Origin: Microbacteriaceae bacterium
GTDB taxonomy: Bacteria > Actinomycetota > Actinomycetes > Actinomycetales > Microbacteriaceae
DNA length: 33,621 bases
Direction of reading: 5' to 3'
NCBI GenBank assembly: GCA_014378715.1
Contig: JACMNE010000002.1
Location: forward strand, 1 to 33,621
Shown here: piece after piece, positions 1-7,852 of the stretch
Position numbering within the stretch: position 1 is the first letter of the stretch
Layout of the letters: every line of letters begins with the position of its first letter
Made by a program: the position numbers and the translations under genes
Notes under the pieces: generated by a model
The model's input: the letters and a program-made list of their open reading frames with translations, nothing else
Database searches by the model: none
Told to the model about the DNA's origin: nothing

Positions 1-424
1 GCCCATCCGAACGAACCTGTCACCAGGAGTTCCAAACAGACCGGATCATTGTCCCTCTTGAGGCCGCTCAGCTCTTCCGCTAAGCGAACCTTTGGGGTGA
101 CAAGAGGAAACATTACGGCCGATCCGAGAAGCTGGCAAATCCCCCGAACATGTCGGGCGTGTCGCGGGGAGACTGCCGGCAGGTTACGCACCGGTGAACT
201 CGCCAGCGATCCCACCAAGCCCCGGGATCGCGGGCATCTCCGCTCGAATCGAGCACGGGACGAGCACGAACAGACCCCCGGCGTAAACTGAACGAAGGCC
301 CCCGCACCGGTTGTGGTGCGGTGCGTCGGCTCCGGATCTGGGGCGACTGGTCTTCCCCCACCGCGGCGCCCGTTCCGGCGGCGCCCGTGCGGGACCTCAG
401 CCGTCGCCGCGACCGAAAGTTGCC
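1..424. other. gene-free upstream region and leader of the F420-0 transporter operon
   Basis: I find no convincing gene in this stretch; the short open frames in it have no family resemblance or ribosome site. The first 120 bases are less GC-rich than the rest of the window, as expected of a true intergenic region. A TAAACT hexamer at 284-289 could be a -10 box, but no good -35 stands 17 bases upstream. Downstream of it the leader holds two perfect stems: CCGCACC/GGTGCGG at 302-308 and 315-321, and GGCGCC/GGCGCC at 365-370 and 380-385. If the TAAACT call is right the transcript would have an untranslated leader of about 130 bases. I could not match it to a known riboswitch class. Confidence 0.5.
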
Positions 425-1420
425 ATGTCCCACGTATTCCGCCGTTTCGTCCCCGCGCTCGGGCTCGCCGCCGTCTCCACCCTCCTGCTCGCCGGCTGCT
501 CCGGTGCAGCGGATGTCGCTACCGCCGTCACCGCGGAGTCCTCAGCTCCCACGGCGGCGATCATCGACAACTGCGGCACCCCGGTGGACACGACCGCCGC
601 CCCGCAGCGCATCGTCACCATCAAGTCGACCGCGACCGAGATGCTGCTGGCCCTGGGCCTCGGCGACCGTATCGTCGGATCCGCGTTCCAGGACGGACCG
701 GTCCCCTCCCAGTGGGCGGGCACCGACATCCCCGTGATCTCCGACTTCGCCCCGAGCCAAGAGGCGGTGCTCGCGCTCGAGCCCGACTTCGTGTTCGCCG
801 GCTGGGAGTCAATGCTGACACCGGAGGCGGCCGGAGACCGTGCGTCTCTCTCCGGGCTCGGCATCGGAAGCTACGTCGCGCCGTCTGCCTGCAAGGAGGC
901 GGACTACAAGCCAGCCAAGCTCGGCTTCGACGACGTGTTCGCCGAGATCGAGGAGGCGGGCCAGGTGTTCCACGCCGAGGATGCCGCCACCACCCTCGTC
1001 GCCGACCAGAAGGCCGAGCTCGCCACCATCACCCCCGACGACCGGTCGCTCACCGCCCTCTGGTACTCCTCCGGCACGGACACCCCCTACGTGGGAGCCG
1101 GCATCGGCGCACCCCAGATGATCATGGAGAAGCTCGGCCTCACGAACATCGCCGCCGGCATCGACGACACCTGGAGCTCCCTCGGCTGGGAGGCTATCGT
1201 CGATGCGAACCCCGACGTGATCGTGCTGGTCGACGCCTCCTGGAACACCGCAGACAGCAAGATCGCGCAGCTGAAGGCGAACCCGGCGACGGCGCAGCTC
1301 GACGCCGTGGTCGGCTCGCGCTACCTGGTCGTGCCGTTCCCGGCCGGCGAGGCCGGAGTGCGCAACGTCGCCGCGACGGCCGACCTCGACGCGCAGCTCG
1401 CTGCGCTCGACATCCGTTAG
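425..1420 (+). CDS. putative F420-0 ABC transporter substrate-binding lipoprotein (BtuF/FecB-like)
   Basis: This 331-residue protein is the solute-binding part of a BtuCDF-type ABC importer. The first 25 residues form a lipoprotein signal: two arginines, a hydrophobic stretch, and the lipobox LLAGC with Cys25, so the mature protein is expected to be anchored outside the membrane. The remainder has the two-lobe layout of cobalamin and siderophore binding proteins, with the RIVTIKSTATEMLLALGLGD segment near the start of lobe one and NPDVIVLVD in lobe two. The start at 425 is chosen because it opens directly on the signal peptide; an in-frame ATG at 311 would add 38 residues without signal character. 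The permease starts 9 bases after the stop. The family in this arrangement, next to cofD, is annotated as a putative F420-0 transporter; the substrate is inferred from context only. One copy of the iterated word lies just after the lipobox. Confidence 0.85.
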   Translation: MSHVFRRFVPALGLAAVSTLLLAGCSGAADVATAVTAESSAPTAAIIDNCGTPVDTTAAPQRIVTIKSTATEMLLALGLGDRIVGSAFQDGPVPSQWAGTDIPVISDFAPSQEAVLALEPDFVFAGWESMLTPEAAGDRASLSGLGIGSYVAPSACKEADYKPAKLGFDDVFAEIEEAGQVFHAEDAATTLVADQKAELATITPDDRSLTALWYSSGTDTPYVGAGIGAPQMIMEKLGLTNIAAGIDDTWSSLGWEAIVDANPDVIVLVDASWNTADSKIAQLKANPATAQLDAVVGSRYLVVPFPAGEAGVRNVAATADLDAQLAALDIR

Positions 1421-1429
1421 GGAACGGCC

Positions 1430-2473
1430 ATGACAACGGTCATCGAGAGGCGCCGGACACCGGTGCGGCGCTCCGGCGTCGCGATCGGCGCGGTCGTGCT
1501 CTCGGTGGCCCTGGTGCTGTCCATCGTTATGGCCGTGACGATCGGGCCGGCGAGCATCCGCTTCACGGACGTGTGGTCGTCGATCGCGAGCCACCTCGGG
1601 TTCGGCCAGAGCCCGCTCTCTGTGCTGCGCGACGGCATCGTCTGGCAGCTGCGCCTTCCGCGGGTGCTCACCGCGGGGGCGGTCGGCGCGGGGCTCGCGA
1701 TCGCCGGCGCAGTGATGCAGGCAATCACGCGCAACTCCCTGGCCGACCCGTACCTGCTCGGGCTCTCCTCCGGGGCGTCGCTCGGCGCGGTCGCGGTGCT
1801 GGTGCTCGGGGCCACGGTGCTGCTGCCGGTCGCCGCTTTCGTGGGTGCCCTCGCCGCCCTCGCCGCGACGCTCGTGATCGCGGGGATCGGCTCCTCCCTC
1901 GCCCCGAGCCGCACGATCCTCGCCGGCATCGCGGTCTCGAGCCTCGCCGCCGCCCTCACGAGCTTCGTCATCTTCTGGACGGCCACCGGCGACTCCTACC
2001 GCGAGATCATCACCTGGCTGCTCGGCTCCCTCGCCGGTGCCCGCTGGCCCGCCGTCGCGATCGCGGTCACCGCGATCATCGTCGTCGGCGTGCCTCTCAT
2101 GGTCGGCGGGCGAATGCTCGACGCCTTCGCGTTCGGCGACACCTCCGCGGCGTCCCTCGGGGTCAACGTCGTGCGCACCCGCTGGATCATGCTTATCGGC
2201 ACCGCCCTCCTCACCGGCGCGATGGTCTCGGTCAGCGGCTCGATCGGCTTTGTCGGCCTCATCCTCCCCCACGCCGTGCGCCTCATCGTCGGCGCGCGGC
2301 ACCGTGCGCTCCTCCCGCTCTCGGCCCTCTCCGGCGCCATCTTCCTCATCTGGTGCGACACCGCGGCGCGCACGGTCTTCGATCCGCGCGAGCTCCCGGT
2401 CGGCATCGTCACCGCCATGATCGGAGCCCCCGTCTTTGTGCTCCTCCTGATCCGATCGAGGCGTGCGCTGTGA
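1430..2473 (+). CDS. putative F420-0 ABC transporter permease (FecCD/BtuC family)
   Basis: This 347-residue integral membrane protein belongs to the FecCD family, which carries vitamin B12 and iron chelates. A basic N-terminus (RRRTPVRR) precedes the first membrane segment at about residues 17-38, and hydrophobic segments recur to the end. The family hallmark, RLPRVLTAGAVGAGLAIAGA followed by an MQ-N-LADP-LLG-SSGA pattern, is clear at about residues 75-125, and the C-terminal SIGFVGLILPHAVRL segment is the loop that contacts the ATPase. An AGGGAA ribosome site lies at 1419-1424, overlapping the upstream stop. The stop codon overlaps the GTG start of the ATPase (GTGA), so the two are translationally coupled. 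Import of F420-0 or a precursor is inferred from linkage to cofD, not from visible substrate residues. Confidence 0.88.
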   Translation: MTTVIERRRTPVRRSGVAIGAVVLSVALVLSIVMAVTIGPASIRFTDVWSSIASHLGFGQSPLSVLRDGIVWQLRLPRVLTAGAVGAGLAIAGAVMQAITRNSLADPYLLGLSSGASLGAVAVLVLGATVLLPVAAFVGALAALAATLVIAGIGSSLAPSRTILAGIAVSSLAAALTSFVIFWTATGDSYREIITWLLGSLAGARWPAVAIAVTAIIVVGVPLMVGGRMLDAFAFGDTSAASLGVNVVRTRWIMLIGTALLTGAMVSVSGSIGFVGLILPHAVRLIVGARHRALLPLSALSGAIFLIWCDTAARTVFDPRELPVGIVTAMIGAPVFVLLLIRSRRAL

Positions 2474-3351
2474 CCGACGGTTCGATCAACATCCGAGCGG
2501 CCGATCTCCGAGCGGATGTCGCGTCCGCCGCCACCTCGGCACCGGGACTGTCAGCGCGCGGGATCACCGTCGCGATCGCAGGACGGGCCATCGTCGACGC
2601 GGTGGACGCCGACATCCGCTCGGGGATGGTCACGGCGATCGTGGGACCGAACGGCGCAGGAAAGTCGACGCTGATCCGCGTGCTCGCCGGGGTGGACCGG
2701 CCGACCGCCGGCACGGTCGTGTGGCAGGACCGCGACTGGTTCGGCCTGTCCCGGCGCGCCCGTGCCAGGATCGCCGCGTTGGTCGAGCAGGACTCGGTCG
2801 CCGAGCTGCCCCTGACCGTGCGGATGGCCGTCGCCCTCGGGCGCACCCCGCACGCCGACTTCCTCTCGGGCGTCTCGCGGCGGGACGAGGAGATCACCGA
2901 CGACGCGATGCGACGGGCGGGCGTGGCCGGATTCGCGCGCCGCCAGATCTCGACACTGTCTGGTGGGGAGCGCCAGAGGGTGAACCTGGCTCGCGCGCTC
3001 GCGCAGGACCCGCGACTGCTTCTGCTCGACGAGCCGACCAACCACCTCGACGTGCGGGCACAGCTGACGACGCTCGCCCTCGCGCGGTCGCTCGCCAGGG
3101 ACGAGGGCCTCGCAGTCGTCGCCGCCCTGCACGACCTCAACCACGCCATCACCTTCGCCGACGACATCGTGGTCCTCGACGGCGGGCGGCTCGCCGCAGC
3201 CGGCGCCCCCCGCGACATCCTCACCCCCGAACTCATCGCGCGGGTGTGGGGAGTGCACGCGACGGTACTGACCCACCCGCGCACGGGGATGCCGGTCATC
3301 GCCTTCGACCTGCCGCCCGACAACACATCCGACCCTCTGGAGAACTCATGA
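2470..3351 (+). CDS. putative F420-0 ABC transporter ATP-binding protein
   Basis: This 293-residue ATPase powers the importer encoded just upstream. The Walker A motif GPNGAGKST is at residues 59-67, the ABC signature LSGGERQR at 163-170, Walker B LLLLDEPT at 183-190, and the switch histidine at 221 in ALHDLNH. The order and spacing are those of the BtuD/FecE group. The GTG start at 2470 overlaps the permease stop by 4 bases. The first 28 residues are an extension before the usual beginning of the domain; they are rich in Ala, Ser and Thr and contain a copy of the iterated 13-base word read as ADVA. The stop overlaps the cofD start (ATGA), so transporter and cofD would be translated together, which is the main reason to link the transporter with F420. 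Confidence 0.9.
   Translation: MTDGSINIRAADLRADVASAATSAPGLSARGITVAIAGRAIVDAVDADIRSGMVTAIVGPNGAGKSTLIRVLAGVDRPTAGTVVWQDRDWFGLSRRARARIAALVEQDSVAELPLTVRMAVALGRTPHADFLSGVSRRDEEITDDAMRRAGVAGFARRQISTLSGGERQRVNLARALAQDPRLLLLDEPTNHLDVRAQLTTLALARSLARDEGLAVVAALHDLNHAITFADDIVVLDGGRLAAAGAPRDILTPELIARVWGVHATVLTHPRTGMPVIAFDLPPDNTSDPLENS
2511..2523 (+). repeat. iterated 13-mer copy, in the ABC ATPase
   Basis: Exact AGCGGATGTCGCG, in the N-terminal extension of the ATPase, read as ADVA. Confidence 0.9.
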
Positions 3352-4361
3352 CCGTTCCGCCTACCGGCCCCCGCGTCTGCGTCATCGCCGGCGGGGTGGG
3401 CGGCGCCCGCTTCATCCGCGGCCTGAGGAGTCACCTCGACGGCACCGGCGCGACCATCACGGTGATCGCGAACACAGGCGACGACGTGTGGCTCGCCGGC
3501 CTGCGCGTCTGCCCCGACCTGGACTCGATCATGTACACGCTCGGTGGCGCGAACGACGAGGGGCGCGGCTGGGGCCGCCTCGCCGAGTCCGAGCGGGTGA
3601 GCGCCGAGCTCGACGCCTACGGGGTCGGCTGGCCGTGGTTCACCCTCGGCGACCTCGACCTCGGCACCCACATCGCCAGGTCGTCGCTCCTGCGCGACGG
3701 CCTCACCCTCACCGAGGCGACCCGCCGGCTCTGCGCCCGCTGGGACCTCGGCGTCGACCTGCTCCCGGTGACCGACGACGACGTCGAGACCCACGTCGAG
3801 ATCCTCGACCCCCTCGACGGGGCCGTGCGTACCATCCACTTCGAGGAGTGGTGGGTGCGGCACCGCGCCGCGGTCCCCGCCCGCAGGTTCGTGCAGAAGG
3901 GCATCGCCTCTGCCCAGGCGACCCCCGAGGCGATCACCGCCGTTCTCCACGCGGATGTTGTGCTCGTCGCGCCTTCGAATCCGGTTGTGTCCATCGGGAC
4001 CGCCCTCGCGATCCCCGGCATGGCGGATGCGGTGCGCGCTACAGCGGCCCCCGTCGTCGGGCTCTCGCCGATCATCGGAGGCCGGGCCGTGCGGGGGATG
4101 GCCGAGGCGTGCCTCGCCGCGATCGGGGTGGAGGCCACGGCGTCCGCGGTCGCCGCGCACTACGGCGCGAGGTCAGGCGGTGGGCTGCTCGACGGCTGGC
4201 TGGTGGACACGGTCGACGCGACATCCGCCTCAGGGATCGAGGAGCTCGGGCTGCGGGTGCGCGCGGTGCCCCTGTGGATGACGGATGTCGACACGACCGC
4301 CGCGATGGCGGCCGCCGCGCTCGACCTGGCTCGTCACCCGGTTGGCGATCGGGCGCGATAG
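3348..4361 (+). CDS. cofD: 2-phospho-L-lactate transferase (FbiA/CofD)
   Basis: CofD joins the activated three-carbon acid (lactyl or enolpyruvyl diphosphoguanosine) to 7,8-didemethyl-8-hydroxy-5-deazariboflavin (Fo), giving F420-0 or dehydro-F420-0. The 337-residue protein has the family's N-terminal nucleotide-fold motif AGGVGGARFIRGL at about residues 12-24, the NTGDD motif at about 43-47, the segment LGDLDLGTH in the Fo/GDP pocket, and SNPVVSIG near residue 210. The length is normal for the family. The ATG overlaps the ATPase stop by 4 bases, making this the fourth gene of the transporter operon. In actinobacteria the family generally uses the phosphoenolpyruvate-derived donor; the sequence alone does not settle which is used here. 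The gene ends in the repeat-rich gap before cofC. Confidence 0.95.
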   Translation: MTVPPTGPRVCVIAGGVGGARFIRGLRSHLDGTGATITVIANTGDDVWLAGLRVCPDLDSIMYTLGGANDEGRGWGRLAESERVSAELDAYGVGWPWFTLGDLDLGTHIARSSLLRDGLTLTEATRRLCARWDLGVDLLPVTDDDVETHVEILDPLDGAVRTIHFEEWWVRHRAAVPARRFVQKGIASAQATPEAITAVLHADVVLVAPSNPVVSIGTALAIPGMADAVRATAAPVVGLSPIIGGRAVRGMAEACLAAIGVEATASAVAAHYGARSGGGLLDGWLVDTVDATSASGIEELGLRVRAVPLWMTDVDTTAAMAAAALDLARHPVGDRAR

Positions 4362-4829
4362 CGGGTGGGCTGAGCAGCTCGGGTGGCGGCTGGGCGAGGC
4401 GCGGTCGACTGCGGCGGGCCCACGCTGCGGCGGAGCCTGCTCTGCGGCGGGCCCACGCTGCGGCGGGCCCACGCTGCGGCGGAGCCTGCTCTGCGGCGGG
4501 GGTTATGACGCGGGGCCTTCGCTCCGGCGGTGGTTTTCGCGTGCGGCGGGGTCAACACCGGGACAGGTGGTGGGCTACGGCTGGGGCTCTGCCACGACGC
4601 TCAGCGCTGCGGAGGGGGTATTCGCATTCGGCGGGGCGAACGCCGGGATCGGGTTCCCGATACGGCGGCGGTTTCGGACAACGGCAGGGGGTGTGCGAGG
4701 GACTCCCCCGCTGCGGCGCCTGCTGCGGTCAGCGGCTGGCGGCATGCCGGGGGCCGCTGTCCGTACCGGGCGCCGCAGACGAAATGGGCACGCCCGCCGT
4801 GACCCGGACAGCGGGCGGCTGAACCGTCG
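4362..4829. repeat. repeat-rich gap between convergent cofD and cofC
   Basis: This 468-bp stretch lies between the two convergent stops and holds no gene I can support. It contains two repeat sets. From 4409 to 4490, two related units of 16 and 17 bases, both beginning CTGCGGCGG, alternate in the order A-B-A-A-B (4409-4424, 4425-4441, 4442-4457, 4458-4473, 4474-4490), followed by a partial unit; the 33-base A+B block is duplicated exactly at 4409-4441 and 4458-4490. Further on, a 36-base imperfect direct repeat (8 mismatches by eye) occurs at 4532-4567 and 4617-4652. The open frames here look like products of repeat composition rather than genes. No T-tailed terminator is visible. Confidence 0.75.
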
Positions 4830-5507
4830 TCACGGGAGGGAGGCGGCGGGGGCCACGGCCGTCTGCTCCGTTGCCCGCCCCACACCCAGCGACCGTGCGA
4901 TCGCGAGGTCGAGCGGGGTGTCCACGTCGCGCCGCAACCCCGGGTGGCCATCGATGACGACGTGACCGGCCGCCTCGTGCGCGGCCCGCGACGTTCCCCC
5001 GAACGCCGGGCGCAGCGGTGCCGCCGCCACCGACCTCGACGCGATCATGGTGGTTCCGATGCCCGCGTGGTCGGCGACCAGGGCGAGCGGATGTCGCGTG
5101 CCACGCCCCAGCGCGGCGGCGAGGTGCTCCGGCAGCAGCGCAGGCAGGTCCCCGGTGAGCACGGCCACCGCGTCGAACCGCGCGGCGGCGATGCCGGCGG
5201 CGATCGCGGCGTTCAGCCCGAGCCGGGGATCGGGGACGACGGTGGCGCCGAGCTGCGACATCCGCCCGGCCGCGGAGGAATCTCCGGTGACGACGATCAC
5301 CTCCGCGACTCCTGGGGTGGCGACCGCCGCCATCACGGTGTCGGTCGCGAATGCCAGGGCCAACGCGGCGACGTCGAGCACCCCGTCGCGCAGCCGGGAC
5401 TTGGCGAAGGCGAACTCCTTGACCGGGATGACGATCGACCAGGTGCCGGTCGTGGGGGTGCCGGTCGTGGGGGCACCGGTCGCGGCGTCAGTGCGTGCCG
5501 GGATCAC
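4830..5507 (-). CDS. cofC: 2-phospho-L-lactate / phosphoenolpyruvate guanylyltransferase (CofC/FbiD)
   Basis: CofC activates 2-phospho-L-lactate or phosphoenolpyruvate with GTP, producing the donor used by CofD. The 225-residue protein starts its nucleotidyltransferase fold at WSIVIPVKEFAFAKSRL (about residues 23-39), the conserved opening with the basic residues that bind GTP; VVTGD near 72-76 and LTGDLPAL at about 117-124 carry the acidic metal-binding positions, and AFGGTSRAAH near 168-177 is a typical C-terminal loop. The GTG start at 5507 overlaps the tgpA-like stop by 4 bases. The 22 residues before the fold include GAPTT-GTPTT-GT, made by a 15-bp tandem repeat at 5442-5486. Two copies of the iterated word lie in the gene (5086-5098 exact, 5255-5265 core). 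It faces cofD across a 468-bp gap. Confidence 0.9.
   Translation of the reverse strand: MIPARTDAATGAPTTGTPTTGTWSIVIPVKEFAFAKSRLRDGVLDVAALALAFATDTVMAAVATPGVAEVIVVTGDSSAAGRMSQLGATVVPDPRLGLNAAIAAGIAAARFDAVAVLTGDLPALLPEHLAAALGRGTRHPLALVADHAGIGTTMIASRSVAAAPLRPAFGGTSRAAHEAAGHVVIDGHPGLRRDVDTPLDLAIARSLGVGRATEQTAVAPAASLP
5086..5098 (+). repeat. iterated 13-mer copy, in cofC
   Basis: Exact AGCGGATGTCGCG on the strand opposite to the gene; the gene reads RHPL through it. Confidence 0.9.
5442..5486. repeat. 15-bp tandem repeat in the cofC N-terminus
   Basis: Two exact copies of GGTGCCGGTCGTGGG (5442-5456 and 5457-5471) are followed by a third with three substitutions (5472-5486). Read on the minus strand they encode five-residue units of the GTPTT/GAPTT type before the conserved fold. 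Gain or loss of a unit keeps the frame. Confidence 0.9.
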
Positions 5508-7852
5508 CGCGCATCCCGGTGCACCCAGTCGGCTGCACCGAGCGGATGTGCGATCCGCCGCCAGAGCGACGCGGGGAAGATCAGCGCTACGGCGCGCGTC
5601 CGCGGGGTGGCCGCGGCCGCGAGCCGGGAGCGCACGGAACGCAGGTCGAGGATCATGGCGCGAGGGTCGGCGACCCGCTCCCGCGCCACCCGCGAGTAGC
5701 CCTCCCGTTCGACGGCCACGAGCAGCCGGTCGAGCGCGGTGGCCCCGGAGGCCACGTCGCCGAAGCCCTGGCCGCCGAAGCCGGCTGCTCCGAGCACCAC
5801 CGCTGTCTCCCGCGGGGTCGAGGTGACAGGTACGGCGATGCGCAGGTCGGTCGCCGAACTCAGCACCTCGGTCCAGACGTCGATCGCGGTGGCGTCTCCC
5901 GTTGCCAGGCGCGAGGCCAGCCTCATGCGCTGCCACCGGCGCACCAGGGCGGGAACCAGCGAGAGCAGCGCGAGCAGGATCAGACCACCGGCGATCCAGG
6001 GGATGCCCCGTTCGGCCGGGGTGGTGACCGGTGCACCGCTGTCGTCGAGACCGCGGTCGGGTCCGCCGCTCGAGGACGGGGTGGGAGTGGGCACCGGCGC
6101 GGCGGACGGGGCGGCGGTCTCGGGCACGGGGGGCGCCGGCACCCCGGGCTCGGCGACATTCGCGTAGTCGCTGAGTTCGCCGCGGCCCGGGGTCGGCTCG
6201 AACTGCACCCAGCCGACGCCGTCGAAGTAGAGCTCCGGCCAGGCGTGCAGGTCGTGGGTCGTGACCGAGTACGACAGGTCGCCGCCGGTCGTCGATGCCG
6301 TGCCGGGCAGGAAGCCGACGACGACGCGCGCCGGGATGCCCAGGCTCCTGGCCATCACGGCCATCGAGGACGCGAAGTGCACGCAATAGCCCGACCGCAC
6401 GTCGAGGAACGTCGCGATGATCTCCATGCCGGTTCCGTCGTAGCCGCCGTCGACCGGGGCGTCCTCCGAGTAGGTGAAGCTGTCGCCGCGGAAGAACTCC
6501 TGCAGGGCGATCGCCTTGCCGTAGTTGGTGGGGGAAGCGGATGCGACGGAGGCCGCGGTCTCGGAGATGACGGCGGGGAGGTCCTCCGGCAGCGCAAGGT
6601 AGGACTCGAATCCGGGCGTGAGGGTGGTGCCGGCGGCGGTCAGCTGCTCGGGGGTGGGCTCCACGAGGAGGCTGTCGACGACGTAGTCCTGGCCGCGCGA
6701 GGTGGCGTCGGGGCTCGAGACGGAGAAGCCGTTGGGCTCCCAGTACCAGTCGTCGGAGACGCCGCTCACCCGGGTGGGCGGGTAGGGCAGGGGGAGCCAC
6801 TGGCTCGCGAGGTTGCCGACCTGGATCGTGGTGGTCTCCCCCACGGTGGCGACGTCGCGGGATAGTCCGGGTGCCGGCGCGAAGTCGTCCACGGTGTTGG
6901 CCCGGTCGACCTCCTGCGCCGTGGGCGCCCATTCGGTTCCGGTGAAGTCCTCGAGGGTGACAAGGCGGAGGTAGTGGCCGGACCCGGACTGGGTCGTGTA
7001 GGAGAGCACGTCGGTCTGGCCGGCCCTGCGGAGGTCGTCGCCGAGGCCGATCACCGGGTTCACCCCGGTCGACATGCCGGGCAGATTGGTGCGCACGGTG
7101 GCGCCGATGCCGGGCAGCACGAGCGGCAGCACGAGCGCGCCGAGGATGGCGGAGGCGCCGATGCCGAACGCGAGGCCCCGCGACCTGCGGGGCTGGCCGG
7201 CGACGAGGAGCACTAGGTACGCGGCCGCGGTCAGCGCGAAGGTGAGCGGGTCGCTCACGTCGCGGGTGGTCGTGGCCGGGACCGCGAGGATGACGACGAG
7301 CGGCACCCCGGCCAGCGCCGGGCGGCGCCAGGTGTTCGCGACGACGTCGGCGAACAGCGCGAGAGCCCCCACCCCGACGGCCAGGGCGAACACGATCGAC
7401 GCGTCGGCATTCGCCGGCACCGACTGCTCGTAGATCGAGGTGCCCGCATCGTCGAAGAGCGTCGCGAAATCGCTGAGGGTCTCGAGCGACGGGATGACGC
7501 CGAGGATCGCCGCCCCCGGAGCGAAGAACAGGGTGAGGGAGCCGACCAGCGCCACAGCTCCGGCCAGCGGCGGCAGCCACCGGCGGGCGGAGAGGTGCCT
7601 GGCGACCGCGGCCATCCCCAGCACCAGCGCGGTGACGACAACCACGACCAGCCACCACGCCTGGTCGAGAAAAAGCACGTGCAGCGACCCGGTCGCGGCG
7701 GCGACGGCCGCGAAAAGCGCGAGGCTGACCCGCCAGGCGGGCGGGTTGGGCTGCGCGACGCGGGAGGGCTTCGGGGCGGTGGCCGTGCCCCGCGACATCC
7801 GCTGCCGGGGACTCGCGACGGGGCCAGCGGGCACTGTGGTGCTAGCGGGCAT
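5504..7852 (-). CDS. membrane-bound transglutaminase-like protein (TgpA/DUF3488 family)
   Basis: A 782-residue membrane protein of the TgpA type. A cytoplasmic tail of about 40 residues is followed by several membrane segments (about 41-60, 66-84, 93-112, 152-170, 180-196, 206-220, 228-248), then a large outer domain, and another membrane segment near the C-terminus (IPWIAGGLILLALLSLVPAL). The outer domain has a transglutaminase core: Cys490 in RSGYCVHFASSMA and His536 in HDLHAWPEL; the third position reads Glu552 in FEPTPG where many homologues have Asp. A Pro/Thr/Ser-rich linker follows the core. The start at 7852 overlaps the DUF58 gene by 11 bases. It forms an operon with moxR and DUF58, a common set thought to act on envelope proteins or peptidoglycan; the substrate is not known. 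Confidence 0.88.
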   Translation of the reverse strand: MPASTTVPAGPVASPRQRMSRGTATAPKPSRVAQPNPPAWRVSLALFAAVAAATGSLHVLFLDQAWWLVVVVVTALVLGMAAVARHLSARRWLPPLAGAVALVGSLTLFFAPGAAILGVIPSLETLSDFATLFDDAGTSIYEQSVPANADASIVFALAVGVGALALFADVVANTWRRPALAGVPLVVILAVPATTTRDVSDPLTFALTAAAYLVLLVAGQPRRSRGLAFGIGASAILGALVLPLVLPGIGATVRTNLPGMSTGVNPVIGLGDDLRRAGQTDVLSYTTQSGSGHYLRLVTLEDFTGTEWAPTAQEVDRANTVDDFAPAPGLSRDVATVGETTTIQVGNLASQWLPLPYPPTRVSGVSDDWYWEPNGFSVSSPDATSRGQDYVVDSLLVEPTPEQLTAAGTTLTPGFESYLALPEDLPAVISETAASVASASPTNYGKAIALQEFFRGDSFTYSEDAPVDGGYDGTGMEIIATFLDVRSGYCVHFASSMAVMARSLGIPARVVVGFLPGTASTTGGDLSYSVTTHDLHAWPELYFDGVGWVQFEPTPGRGELSDYANVAEPGVPAPPVPETAAPSAAPVPTPTPSSSGGPDRGLDDSGAPVTTPAERGIPWIAGGLILLALLSLVPALVRRWQRMRLASRLATGDATAIDVWTEVLSSATDLRIAVPVTSTPRETAVVLGAAGFGGQGFGDVASGATALDRLLVAVEREGYSRVARERVADPRAMILDLRSVRSRLAAAATPRTRAVALIFPASLWRRIAHPLGAADWVHRDAR
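7791..7803 (-). repeat. iterated 13-mer copy, in the tgpA-like gene
   Basis: Exact copy with the word on the coding strand, in the cytoplasmic N-terminal tail, read as RMSR. Confidence 0.9.

Noticed and set aside
313-3351. A very long open frame covering the transporter genes in another frame
   Set aside because: It has Arg/Pro-rich translation with no family match until it enters the real ATPase frame; it reflects high GC in the third codon position.
4409-4501. Tandem units as a CRISPR array
   Set aside because: The units abut without spacers of unique sequence and differ in length by one base; no cas gene is near.
4230-4965. Open frames across the cofD-cofC gap, rich in Gly, Arg and Pro
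   Set aside because: They are products of the GC-rich repeats, change frame between repeats, and show no ribosome site or recognisable domain.
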